Assembly (NCBI GenBank): GCA_036159995.1
Contig: JAYYEI010000015.1
Coordinates: 10,579 to 74,578 of the forward strand
Direction: 5' to 3'
Source of the DNA: UBA8752 sp036159995
GTDB taxonomy: Bacteria; Bacteroidota; Bacteroidia; Flavobacteriales_D; Sanyastnellaceae
Length of the DNA: 64,000 bases
A program made the position numbers and the translations under genes. Positions 1 to 8,772 of the stretch are shown here, piece after piece (the stretch's first letter is position 1; every line of letters begins with the position of its first letter). The notes beneath the pieces were generated by a model, which was not told the DNA's origin, made no database searches, and was given only the letters and a program-made list of their open reading frames with translations.

Positions 1-107
1 TTGAGTTTGGGGAAGTGCGATTTCAGCGTGGCGAACTTCCGGTGTCCCACACCGAAGAACTCGAGGGGAGGCACATCCGGAAGGGCAAAGCGTCGTTCAG
101 AACCCAT
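1..107 (-). CDS. phoH: PhoH family protein, N-terminal fragment (runs off left edge)
   Basis: Reading the minus strand from the ATG at 105-107 gives about 35 residues starting MGSERRFALPDVPPLEFFGV and continuing GHRKFATLKSHFPKL. This matches the usual N-terminus of Bacteroidota PhoH-like ATPases, where the segment '...FFG...N..L..LK..FPKL' precedes the KH-like and P-loop parts. The ATPase domain lies outside the window, so no catalytic motif is visible. It is divergent from the DUF62 gene at 193, with a good -7 element between them. PhoH proteins are P-loop NTPases, often linked to RNA metabolism. Confidence 0.72.
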   Translation of the reverse strand, partial: MGSERRFALPDVPPLEFFGVGHRKFATLKSHFPKL

Positions 108-152
108 GTGTGTTGAACTGTGGGGAGATTCGGGGAAAATGTGCAGAGACTA

Positions 153-160
153 CAAAGCTA
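153..160 (-). promoter_or_regulatory. -7 promoter element (TAGCTTTG) for phoH
   Basis: On the minus strand the sequence is TAGCTTTG, an exact match to the Bacteroidota -7 consensus TAnnTTTG, ending 46 bases before the phoH ATG. No clear TTTG -33 element sits 17-20 bases further upstream. This is one of ten exact matches found at gene starts in this window. Confidence 0.42.
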
Positions 161-192
161 CTCCGCCCAGCCTTGCGGAATTTTGAAGACGA

Positions 193-1041
193 ATGGCCCA
201 AGAGGAGACCGGCACCCCCCGCATCATCACCCTGATCTCCGATTACGGGATGGACAACCTGTACGCCGCTGCCCTCAAGGGCGCCATCATCCAGCGGGAC
301 CCGGGCATCCGGATCGTCGACATCACACACGGCATTCGTCCCTACGACACCAATCAGGCGGCCTTCGCCTTGCGGGCGTCCATTCCGCACTTTCCCAAGG
401 GTACGGTCCACCTCATCGCCCTGAACACGAACACCACCGAAGACTATGTCCACCGGGTCATGGAACTCGGCGGCCAGTTCTTCGTCGGTCTGGACGACGG
501 CATCTTTTCCCTCATCGCAGACCGGGAACCCGACGCCCTCCACAACATCACCATCAGCTCCGAGAGCGACATCGAGACCTTTCCTGAACGCCATGTCTTC
601 GTCCAGGTCGCCTGCCACCTCGCGCAGGGCGGGGTGCCCGCCGTCATCGGCCGGCCGGCGGAACGCTGGGTGGAAAGCCAATGGCAACAGCCCCTCATCG
701 GGCAGGACTACCTGCAGGGCACCATTCTCCACGTCGACCGATACGGCAACCTCATCACCAACATCGACCAGCGGACATTCCGCGAGGTGGGGAAGGACCG
801 GGGCTTCAAGATCCCCCTGCGCACGGCCCGTATGGACCTGACCCGCATCCACACCTCATACTCCGGCGTCCCCAGCGGGGAGCGCCTCGCCCTGTTCAAC
901 CACATGGGCCTCCTCGAAATCGCCATCCGCCACGGCGCCGACGGCCATGGCGGCGGAGCCAGCCAATTGTTCGGCTTCGGAGTGGGGGACACGCTCCGCA
1001 TCGAATTCGAGCCCGGCCCCGCCTCCGGCAACCTTCTCTGA
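193..1041 (+). CDS. S-adenosyl-L-methionine hydrolase (SAM hydroxide adenosyltransferase), DUF62 family
   Basis: The 282-residue product opens with RIITLISDYGMDNLYAAALKG and contains VDITHGI and a C-terminal segment ending FGFGVGDTLRIEF. This is the layout of the DUF62 family: an N-terminal Rossmann-like half with the SDYG motif and a C-terminal beta-barrel. Family members split SAM into adenosine and methionine using water; a few relatives are halogenases, but DUF62 proteins next to PhoH in Bacteroidota are normally the hydrolase type. It is cytoplasmic, with no signal peptide. It is first in the + strand run leading into gldFG, three bases before the next gene. Confidence 0.85.
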   Translation: MAQEETGTPRIITLISDYGMDNLYAAALKGAIIQRDPGIRIVDITHGIRPYDTNQAAFALRASIPHFPKGTVHLIALNTNTTEDYVHRVMELGGQFFVGLDDGIFSLIADREPDALHNITISSESDIETFPERHVFVQVACHLAQGGVPAVIGRPAERWVESQWQQPLIGQDYLQGTILHVDRYGNLITNIDQRTFREVGKDRGFKIPLRTARMDLTRIHTSYSGVPSGERLALFNHMGLLEIAIRHGADGHGGGASQLFGFGVGDTLRIEFEPGPASGNLL

Positions 1042-1044
1042 CCG

Positions 1045-1338
1045 ATGATCCTGCGCACGGTCCACATGCATTTCCGGCCGGAAGCCATCCCGGAGTTCCT
1101 GGCCCTCTTCGAATCCCACCGGGACGCCATCGCCAACCAACCGGGATGCCACGCCGTCCACCTCATCCAATCCCCGGACGCACCCGAACGCATTGGCACC
1201 GTGAGCCTCTGGTCGTCCCCCGAGGACTTGGAGGCCTACCGCCGGAGTGCGCTGTTCGGAACGGTCTGGCCCGCCACGAAAGCATTGTTTTCATCCAAGC
1301 CCGTCGCAGAGAGCCATCAGCTCCTCTGGTCATCCTAA
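1045..1338 (+). CDS. ABM-domain (antibiotic biosynthesis monooxygenase-like) protein
   Basis: A 97-residue single-domain protein beginning MILRTVHMHFRPEAIPEFLALF. It has the ferredoxin-like ABM pattern: a first strand, a helix with 'F...F......i...pGC', then a strand 'HLIQSPDAPERIGTVSLWSSPEDLEAYRRS'-type segment (split here into its two halves HLIQSPD and VSLWSSPEDLEAYRRS). Proteins of this fold include YgiN-type quinol monooxygenases, but many are uncharacterised, so no reaction is claimed. It sits three bases after the DUF62 gene and 15 bases before gldF, so it is probably cotranscribed. Confidence 0.7.
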   Translation: MILRTVHMHFRPEAIPEFLALFESHRDAIANQPGCHAVHLIQSPDAPERIGTVSLWSSPEDLEAYRRSALFGTVWPATKALFSSKPVAESHQLLWSS

Positions 1339-1353
1339 TTTCGAAACCGATTC

Positions 1354-2085
1354 ATGAGGGCCCTGTACAAGAAGGAATTGCGCGCGTTTCTCTCCTCCGT
1401 CATCGGGACGGTGGTCCTGGCGGTCTTCCTGCTGGTGAGCGGCTTGTTCCATTGGGTCTTCCCGGGACAATGGAACCTGCTCGAAAGTGGAGTGGCGGAA
1501 ATGAGTGGATTCTTCCTCTTCACACCGTGGATCTTCCTGTTCCTCATTCCTGCCATCACCATGCGCTCCATTGCGGAAGAGCGAAAGAATGGCACCCTCG
1601 AACTGCTTCTGACCCACCCATTGGACGCCCACCGCATCGTCTGGTCAAAGTTCCTCGCCGGAACGACTCTGGTGGCCTTGGCCCTGCTGCCCACGCTGGC
1701 CGGCTTCTGGGTCCTCCACGAGTTGGGCAACCCACCAGGCAACATTGACGGGGGGGCGGTGCTGGCCGGTTATCTCGGACTCCTGCTCCTCGGGGCCGCC
1801 TTCGTCGCCACCGGACTCGTGGCGTCCGCTCGAACAGACAGCCAGGTCGTGGCCTTCCTGTCCTCGGCCCTGATCTGCATGGTCCTGTACTATGGCCCCT
1901 CGGCCCTCGGCTCGTACGCCCTGTTCGGCAGCGCCGACCTGGCCGTCCAATGGCTGGCCATGGAAACCCACTTCCGCTCCATCGGAACCGGCGTGGTGGT
2001 GGTGTCGGACGTCGCGTGGTTCATCGCCTACATCGCCCTGGCGCTCGCCTTGGCCCAACGCTTCATCCAACCCGGCCGAGCATGA
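1354..2085 (+). CDS. gldF: Gliding motility ABC transporter permease GldF
   Basis: A 243-residue ABC-2 type permease with about six hydrophobic segments. The N-terminus MRALYKKELRAFLSSVIG, the cytoplasmic segment ITMRSIAEERKNGTLELLLT and the following 'HPLDAHRIVWSKFLAG' are characteristic of GldF. With GldA (ATPase) and GldG it forms an ABC transporter needed for gliding in Flavobacterium; its substrate is unknown. The stop overlaps the gldG start (ATGA), which implies translational coupling. gldA is not adjacent, as is common in this phylum. Confidence 0.92.
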   Translation: MRALYKKELRAFLSSVIGTVVLAVFLLVSGLFHWVFPGQWNLLESGVAEMSGFFLFTPWIFLFLIPAITMRSIAEERKNGTLELLLTHPLDAHRIVWSKFLAGTTLVALALLPTLAGFWVLHELGNPPGNIDGGAVLAGYLGLLLLGAAFVATGLVASARTDSQVVAFLSSALICMVLYYGPSALGSYALFGSADLAVQWLAMETHFRSIGTGVVVVSDVAWFIAYIALALALAQRFIQPGRA

Positions 2086-3851
2086 CCCTCCTCCGACACA
2101 TCCAAGGCCCAGACGGAAAAGGGTGGAGGGGCGCCCTGCTGGCCGCCGTGCTGCTCGGGCTGGTGGCGCAGTGGCCCATCCGTTTCGATGTGACCGAAGA
2201 CCGCCGGCACAGCCTGTCCCAGGCCACAGAAGCGATGCTCGAGGACATCGCCTCCTCGGATGACGAAGTGCTCATCCGCTGTTATCTGGAGGGCGATTTC
2301 CCGGCCCGCTACCAGCGGCTCGCCGAGGAGATCCGCTCCAAGCTCCGCACCTTCGCCCGGAAAAGCGGCAACCAGGTCCGCTGGCAGTTCGTGGATGTCA
2401 CCGCCTCCGGAGACGACAAGACCATCGGAGAAACCGAGCGCGCACTCTACGACCAGGGCCTCCGCTTCACCCGCATCGCCACCCGCGAAAACGGCGTGAC
2501 GGCCTTCCAGAACGTGTGGCCGTGTGCCATCGCCACCGTGGGCGGCGTCGACTATCCCGTCCAGTTCCTGCGCTCCGAGAACATGGACCCAGACGAGGTC
2601 ATGGTCCAGAACGCCATCAATCAGGTGGAATTCAACCTGGGCCAGGCCATCCGACTCGGTCTGCGCGACCGACGTCCAACAGTGGGCATGCTGCAGGGAC
2701 ACGGCTGCTGGCTCCCCGTCGAGACGGCTGATTTCACGACCACCCTCTCGGAGACGGCCGATGTGGTGGATGTCCGGCTGGACGGCGCTGTGGACGCCCT
2801 ATGTGAGAAAATCGAAGGCCGGCCCGACCGACAGCCCAAGTTCGATGTCCTCATCGTGGCCGGTCCCGACTCGACCTTCAGCGACCGGGACAAGCTCCTC
2901 CTGGACCAATACCTGATGAATGGGGGCAACTTGCTCTGGCTCATCGACCCCCTCGACACCGACCGCGACAGCTTGTGGGAAGCCAAACAGACCTTGGCCA
3001 TCACCCGGGAAACCGGCCTCTTCGACCTGCTGTTCCACCACGGTGTCCGGCTCAACCGTGACATGGTCCTCGATGCCCAGTGCGCCCCGATTGTCCTCAA
3101 CGCCGGGCCGATGGGCAATCAACGGAACATGCAGATGTTCAATTGGTACTTCGCCCCGGTCGTCCTGGCCGGTCCGGATGCCCACCCCATCTGTGCCAAC
3201 CTCGACCCGGTCCACTTCGACTTCACCAGCAGCCTCGATCCAGTCAACGCCCTGGACGGTCGGGAGAGCCGCGTTCTTCTGGAAAGCTCGGTGCGATCGG
3301 TCATCTACAACGCCCCTGTCCGGGTCGCCAGTGGGGTAGTCAACCTGCCGCCCGAGCACTTCGAAACCGGTCGAACCGAAGGCTACCCGCTGGCCGTGTT
3401 GCTCGAAGGCCGATTCGAGAGCTTCTATGCCCTTCGGCTCAACGCCCAATTGAAAGACGACCCCGACTTCGCTTTCCGGGAAAGCACGGATTCCGGCCGG
3501 ATGATTGTGGTCTCCGACGCCGATTTCATCCGCAACAACACCCGGGCCGTGGAAGGCGGCATTGCCCCGCTTCCCCTCGGTTGGGACAGGGCGAGCCAAC
3601 GGGTCATCTATGACAACAAGGAGTGGCTGCTCAACGCCGTCAGCTACCTGCTGGACGACGCGGCCCAGATCAGCCTCCGCTCCCGGAGCATCGCCTTCCG
3701 CCCCTTGGATGATCGCCGCATCCGCGGGCAGGAAACCATGTGGACCCTGGCCGCCGTGGGCAGCCCGATCCTCCTCGTCCTGCTCCTCGGCCTCGTGCTC
3801 CCGGCCCTTCGCCGCCGTCGGTGGACCCGAATCCCTCAACGCACCGCATGA
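2082..3851 (+). CDS. gldG: Gliding motility-associated ABC transporter auxiliary protein GldG
   Basis: A 589-residue protein. The start at 2082 is chosen because it forms ATGA with the gldF stop and opens just before the membrane anchor (GALLAAVLLGLVAQWPIRFD). The large extracytoplasmic part has ABC_transp_aux features: 'DVTEDRRHSLSQAT', the 'VMVQNAINQVEFNLGQAI' region, and a C-terminal RMIVVSDADFIRN. A second transmembrane helix near residues 555-578 ends in a short basic tail. It pairs with GldF. The length and both anchors match the family. Confidence 0.92.
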   Translation: MTLLRHIQGPDGKGWRGALLAAVLLGLVAQWPIRFDVTEDRRHSLSQATEAMLEDIASSDDEVLIRCYLEGDFPARYQRLAEEIRSKLRTFARKSGNQVRWQFVDVTASGDDKTIGETERALYDQGLRFTRIATRENGVTAFQNVWPCAIATVGGVDYPVQFLRSENMDPDEVMVQNAINQVEFNLGQAIRLGLRDRRPTVGMLQGHGCWLPVETADFTTTLSETADVVDVRLDGAVDALCEKIEGRPDRQPKFDVLIVAGPDSTFSDRDKLLLDQYLMNGGNLLWLIDPLDTDRDSLWEAKQTLAITRETGLFDLLFHHGVRLNRDMVLDAQCAPIVLNAGPMGNQRNMQMFNWYFAPVVLAGPDAHPICANLDPVHFDFTSSLDPVNALDGRESRVLLESSVRSVIYNAPVRVASGVVNLPPEHFETGRTEGYPLAVLLEGRFESFYALRLNAQLKDDPDFAFRESTDSGRMIVVSDADFIRNNTRAVEGGIAPLPLGWDRASQRVIYDNKEWLLNAVSYLLDDAAQISLRSRSIAFRPLDDRRIRGQETMWTLAAVGSPILLVLLLGLVLPALRRRRWTRIPQRTA

Positions 3852-4890
3852 ACCGGACCCGATTGACCCTGCTCGCCATCGCCGTCCTTGGAACGGTGGC
3901 CCTCATCACGGCCCTCCAACCGGAAGGAGGTCAGCTCAACGCCGACAGTACCACTCACTTCGCCATCGACGACACAGCCCGCGTCACCCGCATCCGAATT
4001 GCCGACGCGCAAGGCCAAGTGGCGCTGCTCGAGCGCGGCCAGCATCCCCTCGGCCTCTGGACCTTGAATGGCCGCCATCTCGCCCGAAAGGACGCGACGG
4101 ACCTGCTCCTCAAGACCTTCAAGCGGGTGTCCGTCCGTCAGCCGGTCCAGCAATCGGCGAAAGAGGGTGTCCTTCGGATGATGGCCTCCTCTGGAAAGCG
4201 GGTGGACATCCACCTCGACGGAACCGACACTCCCGCCAAGACCTGGTTCATCGGCACCCCCACGCAGAGCCACACCGGCACGCACATGCTGCTCGAGTTG
4301 CCCGGGGAAGGACGGTCCGACACTCCGTACATCACCCACATGGAGGGCTTCACGGGCTTCCTGTCCACGCGCTTCTTCACGTCGGAGGAAGAGTGGCGAT
4401 ACACGGGCATCTACGAATCCAGGCCCGGCGAGATCCTTTCCGTGAGCGCCCGCCCTCTCGATGACCTCGGCCGCGAGGCCACCCTCGAATGGACTCCGGA
4501 AGGGGAGACCCTGACCGCTCGAGGAGATTTCCAGTGGTTCGATGTGCCACAGGGTGTTCTCCGCGACCAATGGATCCGCCTCTGTGACGTCCACATCGAA
4601 ACGTGGAACAGTCACCTCTCCCCGGAGCAGGAGGACAGCCTCATCCAAAGCCCACCGGCCTGGCAACTCGACGTCCGGTACAAGGATGGCCGACACATCC
4701 CGATGACCCTGCACTGGAAAGCGCCGATCATGGAGGAATACGACCTCGAGGGCCGGCTGATGCCCCACGACGGCAGCCGCATGTATGCCGTGGTCAACGG
4801 CGAGGTGGCCCTCATTCAGACCTTCGTCTTCAATCCCATCCTCGATTTCTGGCGCAACCTCGCTGGGAACCGACCATCCCCCGCAGCCTC

Positions 4891-4894
<4 letters not shown>
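3848..4894 (+). CDS. DUF4340-like membrane-anchored protein of the gldFG operon
   Basis: A 348-residue product with an N-terminal membrane anchor or signal (LTLLAIAVLGTVALITAL), then a beta-rich periplasmic domain. 'DTARVTRIRIADAQGQVALLERG' followed by 'WTLNGRHLARKDATDLLLKTFKRVSV' resembles DUF4340 proteins, which often accompany GldG-type ABC auxiliary proteins. The start overlaps the gldG stop by ATGA and its own stop overlaps the thiolase start in the same way. It probably works with GldFG in the envelope; no enzymatic motif is visible. The family call is from pattern and context. Confidence 0.6.
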
Positions 4895-6101
<1,207 letters not shown>

Positions 6102-6105
<4 letters not shown>

Positions 6106-6701
6106 TCCAGTCCTTCAAGGGCATGGTGCCCGTCATCGACCCGAGTGCTTACGTCCACCCGCAGGCCACCGTCATCGGTCACGTGACCATCGGCCCGGAC
6201 TGCTACATCGGACCGGGCGCCGTCCTCCGCGGGGATTGGGGGCGCATCGTGTTGGAGCGGGGATGCAATGTGCAGGAGAACTGTGTCGTCCACATGTTTC
6301 CCGGAACCACGGTCCACCTCTCCGAGGGCGCGCATATCGGCCATGGCGCCGTCGTGCACGGCGCCACACTCGGCAAGCAGTGCATGATTGGCATGAACGC
6401 CGTCATCATGGACGACGTCCAAGTGGGAGAGGGGTGCATCGTAGGGGCATTGGCATTCCTAAAGGCCAAAAGCGAATGGCCTTCGAGGACCATCATTGCC
6501 GGCCACCCCGCCAAAGTCATCGGGGACGTCTCCGACGCCATGCTCGCCCACAAGGTGGAGGGCACTGCGCTGTATCAGCAATTGCCGGAGGACTGTCGAG
6601 TGCACCTCGTCGAATGTGAGCCCCTCACTGACGCTCCGGCCTCCCGCCCGGAATCCTTCCCCTCGTTCGAGACCTGGCAGAATCGCCGGCAACAGAGCTG
6701 A
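6102..6701 (+). CDS. PaaY-like gamma-carbonic anhydrase family hexapeptide-repeat protein
   Basis: A 199-residue left-handed beta-helix protein with repeating hexapeptides (ATVIGHVTIGPDCYIGPGAV, CVVHMFPG, HIGHGAVVHGATLG, CMIGMNAVI). The metal-binding His pattern of gamma-carbonic anhydrases is present: V-H in NCVVHMF, then H-x4-H in HIGHGAVVHG. The C-terminal extension (DCRVHLVECEPL) resembles PaaY/CaiE, which act as thioesterases cleaning up dead-end CoA products of phenylacetate or carnitine pathways. The gene overlaps the thiolase stop by ATGA. Confidence 0.8.
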
Positions 6702-6704
6702 CCC

Positions 6705-7442
6705 ATGGCACGGGGTCCGTTTCATTTCAAGGCCTTTTCCGTCGAGCAGGATGGAGCGGCCATGAAAGTGGGGACCGACGGCATCGTCCTCGGATGCTGG
6801 ACGGATGTGGACGGGGTCCGCGTGGTCGTCGATGCCGGCGCCGGCAATGGATATGTCGGCATCATGCTCATGCAGCGCATGGCGGAAGGGAAAGTCATCG
6901 GCTGCGAATTGGAGCCTGACGCAGCCAAACAGGCTGCAGAAAATTATGCCAACCAGCCCTTTGAGGGCAAGACGGGAACCGCCTGGGAAGGGGCCATCCA
7001 AGACGCCGCCACGGCCATGCCTGAACTCGCCGGAACGGTGGACCTGATGATTTCCAATCCGCCCTTCTTTCGGGACAAACCAAAGTCCCCGGTCCGCGCC
7101 CGCAACCTCGCCCGCCACGACGACACGCTCACGATGGGCGACCTGGTCAAGGCTGCAGCCCAACTCCTTCGACCCGGGGGACGACTGTGCACCATCTGGC
7201 CCAACGACCGACTCGAAGAGTGGGCCTCCTGGGCTGCAGGGTGGGGGTTCCACCCCACGAAGCTCGTGCTTGTCCAGACCATGCGCCACCTCCCACCAAA
7301 ACGGTTCCTGTCCGAATGGACCCTCAGACCGTCATCCGAATTGGAATGCCTGGAGGACACCCTGACGCTCGAAGAAACCGCCACACTGGATTTCACAGAC
7401 CAATATCTCGGTTACGTCAAGCCTTACCTCAGGGGAACCTGA
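6705..7442 (+). CDS. trmN6: tRNA1(Val) (adenine(37)-N6)-methyltransferase
   Basis: A 245-residue SAM-dependent methyltransferase. The N-terminal 'PFHFKAFSVEQDGAAMKVGTD' is typical of the YfiC/TrmN6 group, where the Q-x5-MKVGTDG block contacts SAM. Motif I is VVDAGAGNGYVGIMLMQR and the amino-methyltransferase catalytic motif is SNPPFF. Family members methylate A37 of valine tRNA. It begins three bases after the PaaY-like stop and is the last gene of the operon. Confidence 0.86.
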   Translation: MARGPFHFKAFSVEQDGAAMKVGTDGIVLGCWTDVDGVRVVVDAGAGNGYVGIMLMQRMAEGKVIGCELEPDAAKQAAENYANQPFEGKTGTAWEGAIQDAATAMPELAGTVDLMISNPPFFRDKPKSPVRARNLARHDDTLTMGDLVKAAAQLLRPGGRLCTIWPNDRLEEWASWAAGWGFHPTKLVLVQTMRHLPPKRFLSEWTLRPSSELECLEDTLTLEETATLDFTDQYLGYVKPYLRGT

Positions 7443-7476
7443 GTGGCGAAGCGTCAGCTAGAAAAGAGGGGGTAGG

Positions 7477-7863
7477 TCAACCTCCAAGGACGCGCTTGAG
7501 GTCGCCCAACTGCTTCTCCCACAGCAGGGTCGCCTCTTCCACTTCATCCTCCTCGGCATAATCGGTTACGAGCAGGGCAGTGTCCCCGGTCAGCGGATCA
7601 ATCTTGATGCGCATCTCGAAGAAGGTCTTGGCGCCTTCCTCTTCATGCTCCATCCAGCGAAACTTGACGAACTCTTCCCGTTTCTGGGTCACGAGCCGGG
7701 CCGATTCCTCGGAACCATCCCAGAAGAAGGTGAAGACGTCCTTTTTGATGTTCACGTCATCGGCGAACCATTCGGACAGTCCACTCGGATTGTTGAGCCG
7801 GCTGAAAATGGATCCTTTGCTCGCCTGAATCGGCACCTCAACTTGAAATTCAACTCGCTCCAT
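7477..7863 (-). CDS. START-like (SRPBCC) domain protein, Bacteroidota type
   Basis: A 128-residue cytoplasmic protein starting MERVEFQVEVPIQASKGSIF. It has 'LSEWFADDVNI', 'FFWDGSEESARLV' and 'KFRWMEHEEE' as in the AHSA1/START-like proteins very common in Flavobacteria. The ligand is unknown. The start at 7863 is preferred over an in-frame upstream start because homology begins there. It is convergent with trmN6 and divergent from the tRNA. Confidence 0.72.
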   Translation of the reverse strand: MERVEFQVEVPIQASKGSIFSRLNNPSGLSEWFADDVNIKKDVFTFFWDGSEESARLVTQKREEFVKFRWMEHEEEGAKTFFEMRIKIDPLTGDTALLVTDYAEEDEVEEATLLWEKQLGDLKRVLGG

Positions 7864-7963
7864 GTGCAGGGGATGGGGCCGTAAGATACAATGAGCGCTG
7901 ACCTCAGGCACCGCAACGCCTGCAAACAATCCCAAAAGAGATGCGCGCGAAGCAGACTTTACC

Positions 7964-7971
7964 TAATTTTG
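7964..7971 (+). promoter_or_regulatory. -7 promoter element (TAATTTTG) for tRNA-Met
   Basis: TAATTTTG is an exact TAnnTTTG match ending 29 bases before the mature tRNA, a suitable distance for a short 5' leader. A clear -33 TTTG is not seen. Confidence 0.45.
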
Positions 7972-7999
7972 CCGCCCGTCTGGAAGGTCGGTGAGCCAT

Positions 8000-8073
8000 G
8001 GCGAGGTAGCTCAGCTGGTTAGAGCGCAGGATTCATAATCCTGAGGTCGAGAGTTCAAGTCTCTCTCTCGCTA
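8000..8073 (+). tRNA. tRNA-Met (anticodon CAT)
   Basis: A complete 74-base cloverleaf. The acceptor GGCGAGG pairs with TCTCGCT (two G-U pairs), the D arm is GCTC/GAGC, the anticodon stem is CAGGA/TCCTG with loop TTCATAA, and the T arm is GAGAG-TTCAAGT-CTCTC, with discriminator A. CCA is not encoded. CAT could also be the lysidine-modified tRNA-Ile2, but the acceptor and anticodon stem resemble elongator tRNA-Met. Confidence 0.93.
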
Positions 8074-8082
8074 CGATAAAGA

Positions 8083-8106
8083 AGCCCGGAACTCCCGGGC
8101 TTTTTT
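8083..8106 (+). terminator. Rho-independent terminator after tRNA-Met
   Basis: The GC-rich stem GCCCGG/CCGGGC (8084-8089 with 8095-8100) with a five-base loop is followed by six T residues, ten bases after the tRNA. Confidence 0.85.
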
Positions 8107-8671
8107 GTTGCCCAACGAATCACTTTCCGAGGAAAGAACCCAACCAGCCGCTCGCCTCGGATACGGCTTGTCCACTGGGGATTCCGGAATCCCCAGTGGA
8201 GACTGCAACTGCGAGGGCAATACCCTCGATGCCATCAACGTCTGTGGAGGCGCGTGCACAGCCGATGTGGATGCCGACGGAATCTGCGACGACGTGGACC
8301 CCTGCATCGGAGCCTACGATGCCTGCGGAGTATGCAATGGAGTGGGGGACCTGTACCAATGCGGCTGCGCCAACATTCCGGAAGGCGATTGTGACTGCAA
8401 CGGCAACCAACTCGATGCCCTGGGAATCTGCGGAGGAGGGTGCGCGTCGGATGCGGACGGAGATGGAATCTGCGACGACATCGTCCAAGGCTGCACCTAT
8501 CCTGAGGCGTTGAATTGCGCTGAACTGGCCGTTTTGGACGATGGAACCTGCTCATTCCTTGCACCTCCCGAACCGGATGATTGTCCGAAGGATCTGGATG
8601 GGGATGAACTCATCGGGGAGGGAGACATCTTGGCCATGCTTGCCAATTTCGGCATGATCTGTCCTGAGTAG
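8105..8671 (+). pseudogene. Truncated Cys-rich DGSC-repeat secreted protein (C-terminal remnant)
   Basis: An open frame of up to 188 codons starts inside the tRNA terminator and has no signal peptide. From about 8186 onward (GIPSGDCNCEGN) it is homologous to the repeat part of the next gene: 'CGGACTADVDADGICDDVD', 'DACGVCNGVGDLYQCGC', one GCTYPEALNC...DDGTC unit, and a dockerin-like C-terminus (DLDGDELIGEGDILAMLANF). The first 27 residues are unrelated. The homology begins exactly inside a 30-bp perfect palindrome. This looks like the 3' end of a former exported repeat protein cut off by a rearrangement. It is probably not secreted and may not be expressed. Confidence 0.65.
8171..8200. repeat. 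Perfect 30-bp palindrome at the 5' edge of the truncated repeat gene
   Basis: The left arm TCCACTGGGGATTCC (8171-8185) is followed immediately by its exact reverse complement (8186-8200), with no spacer. The right arm encodes GIPSGD of the repeat family; the left arm has no counterpart in the paralogous protein. Flanking bases do not extend the symmetry. Confidence 0.95.
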
Positions 8672-8772
8672 AATCCAATTCAACCGGATACATCTACAAA
8701 TTTATCGACTGATTATAGAGTTTCGGCGGATTATTTTGACCATATTCAAGATGCCAAATCCGCTTTGCCACC

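Noticed and set aside
1950..2081. Longer N-terminus for gldG
   Set aside because: The extra 44 residues overlap gldF, are Arg/His/Pro-rich shadow sequence and precede the normal GldG start at the ATGA junction.
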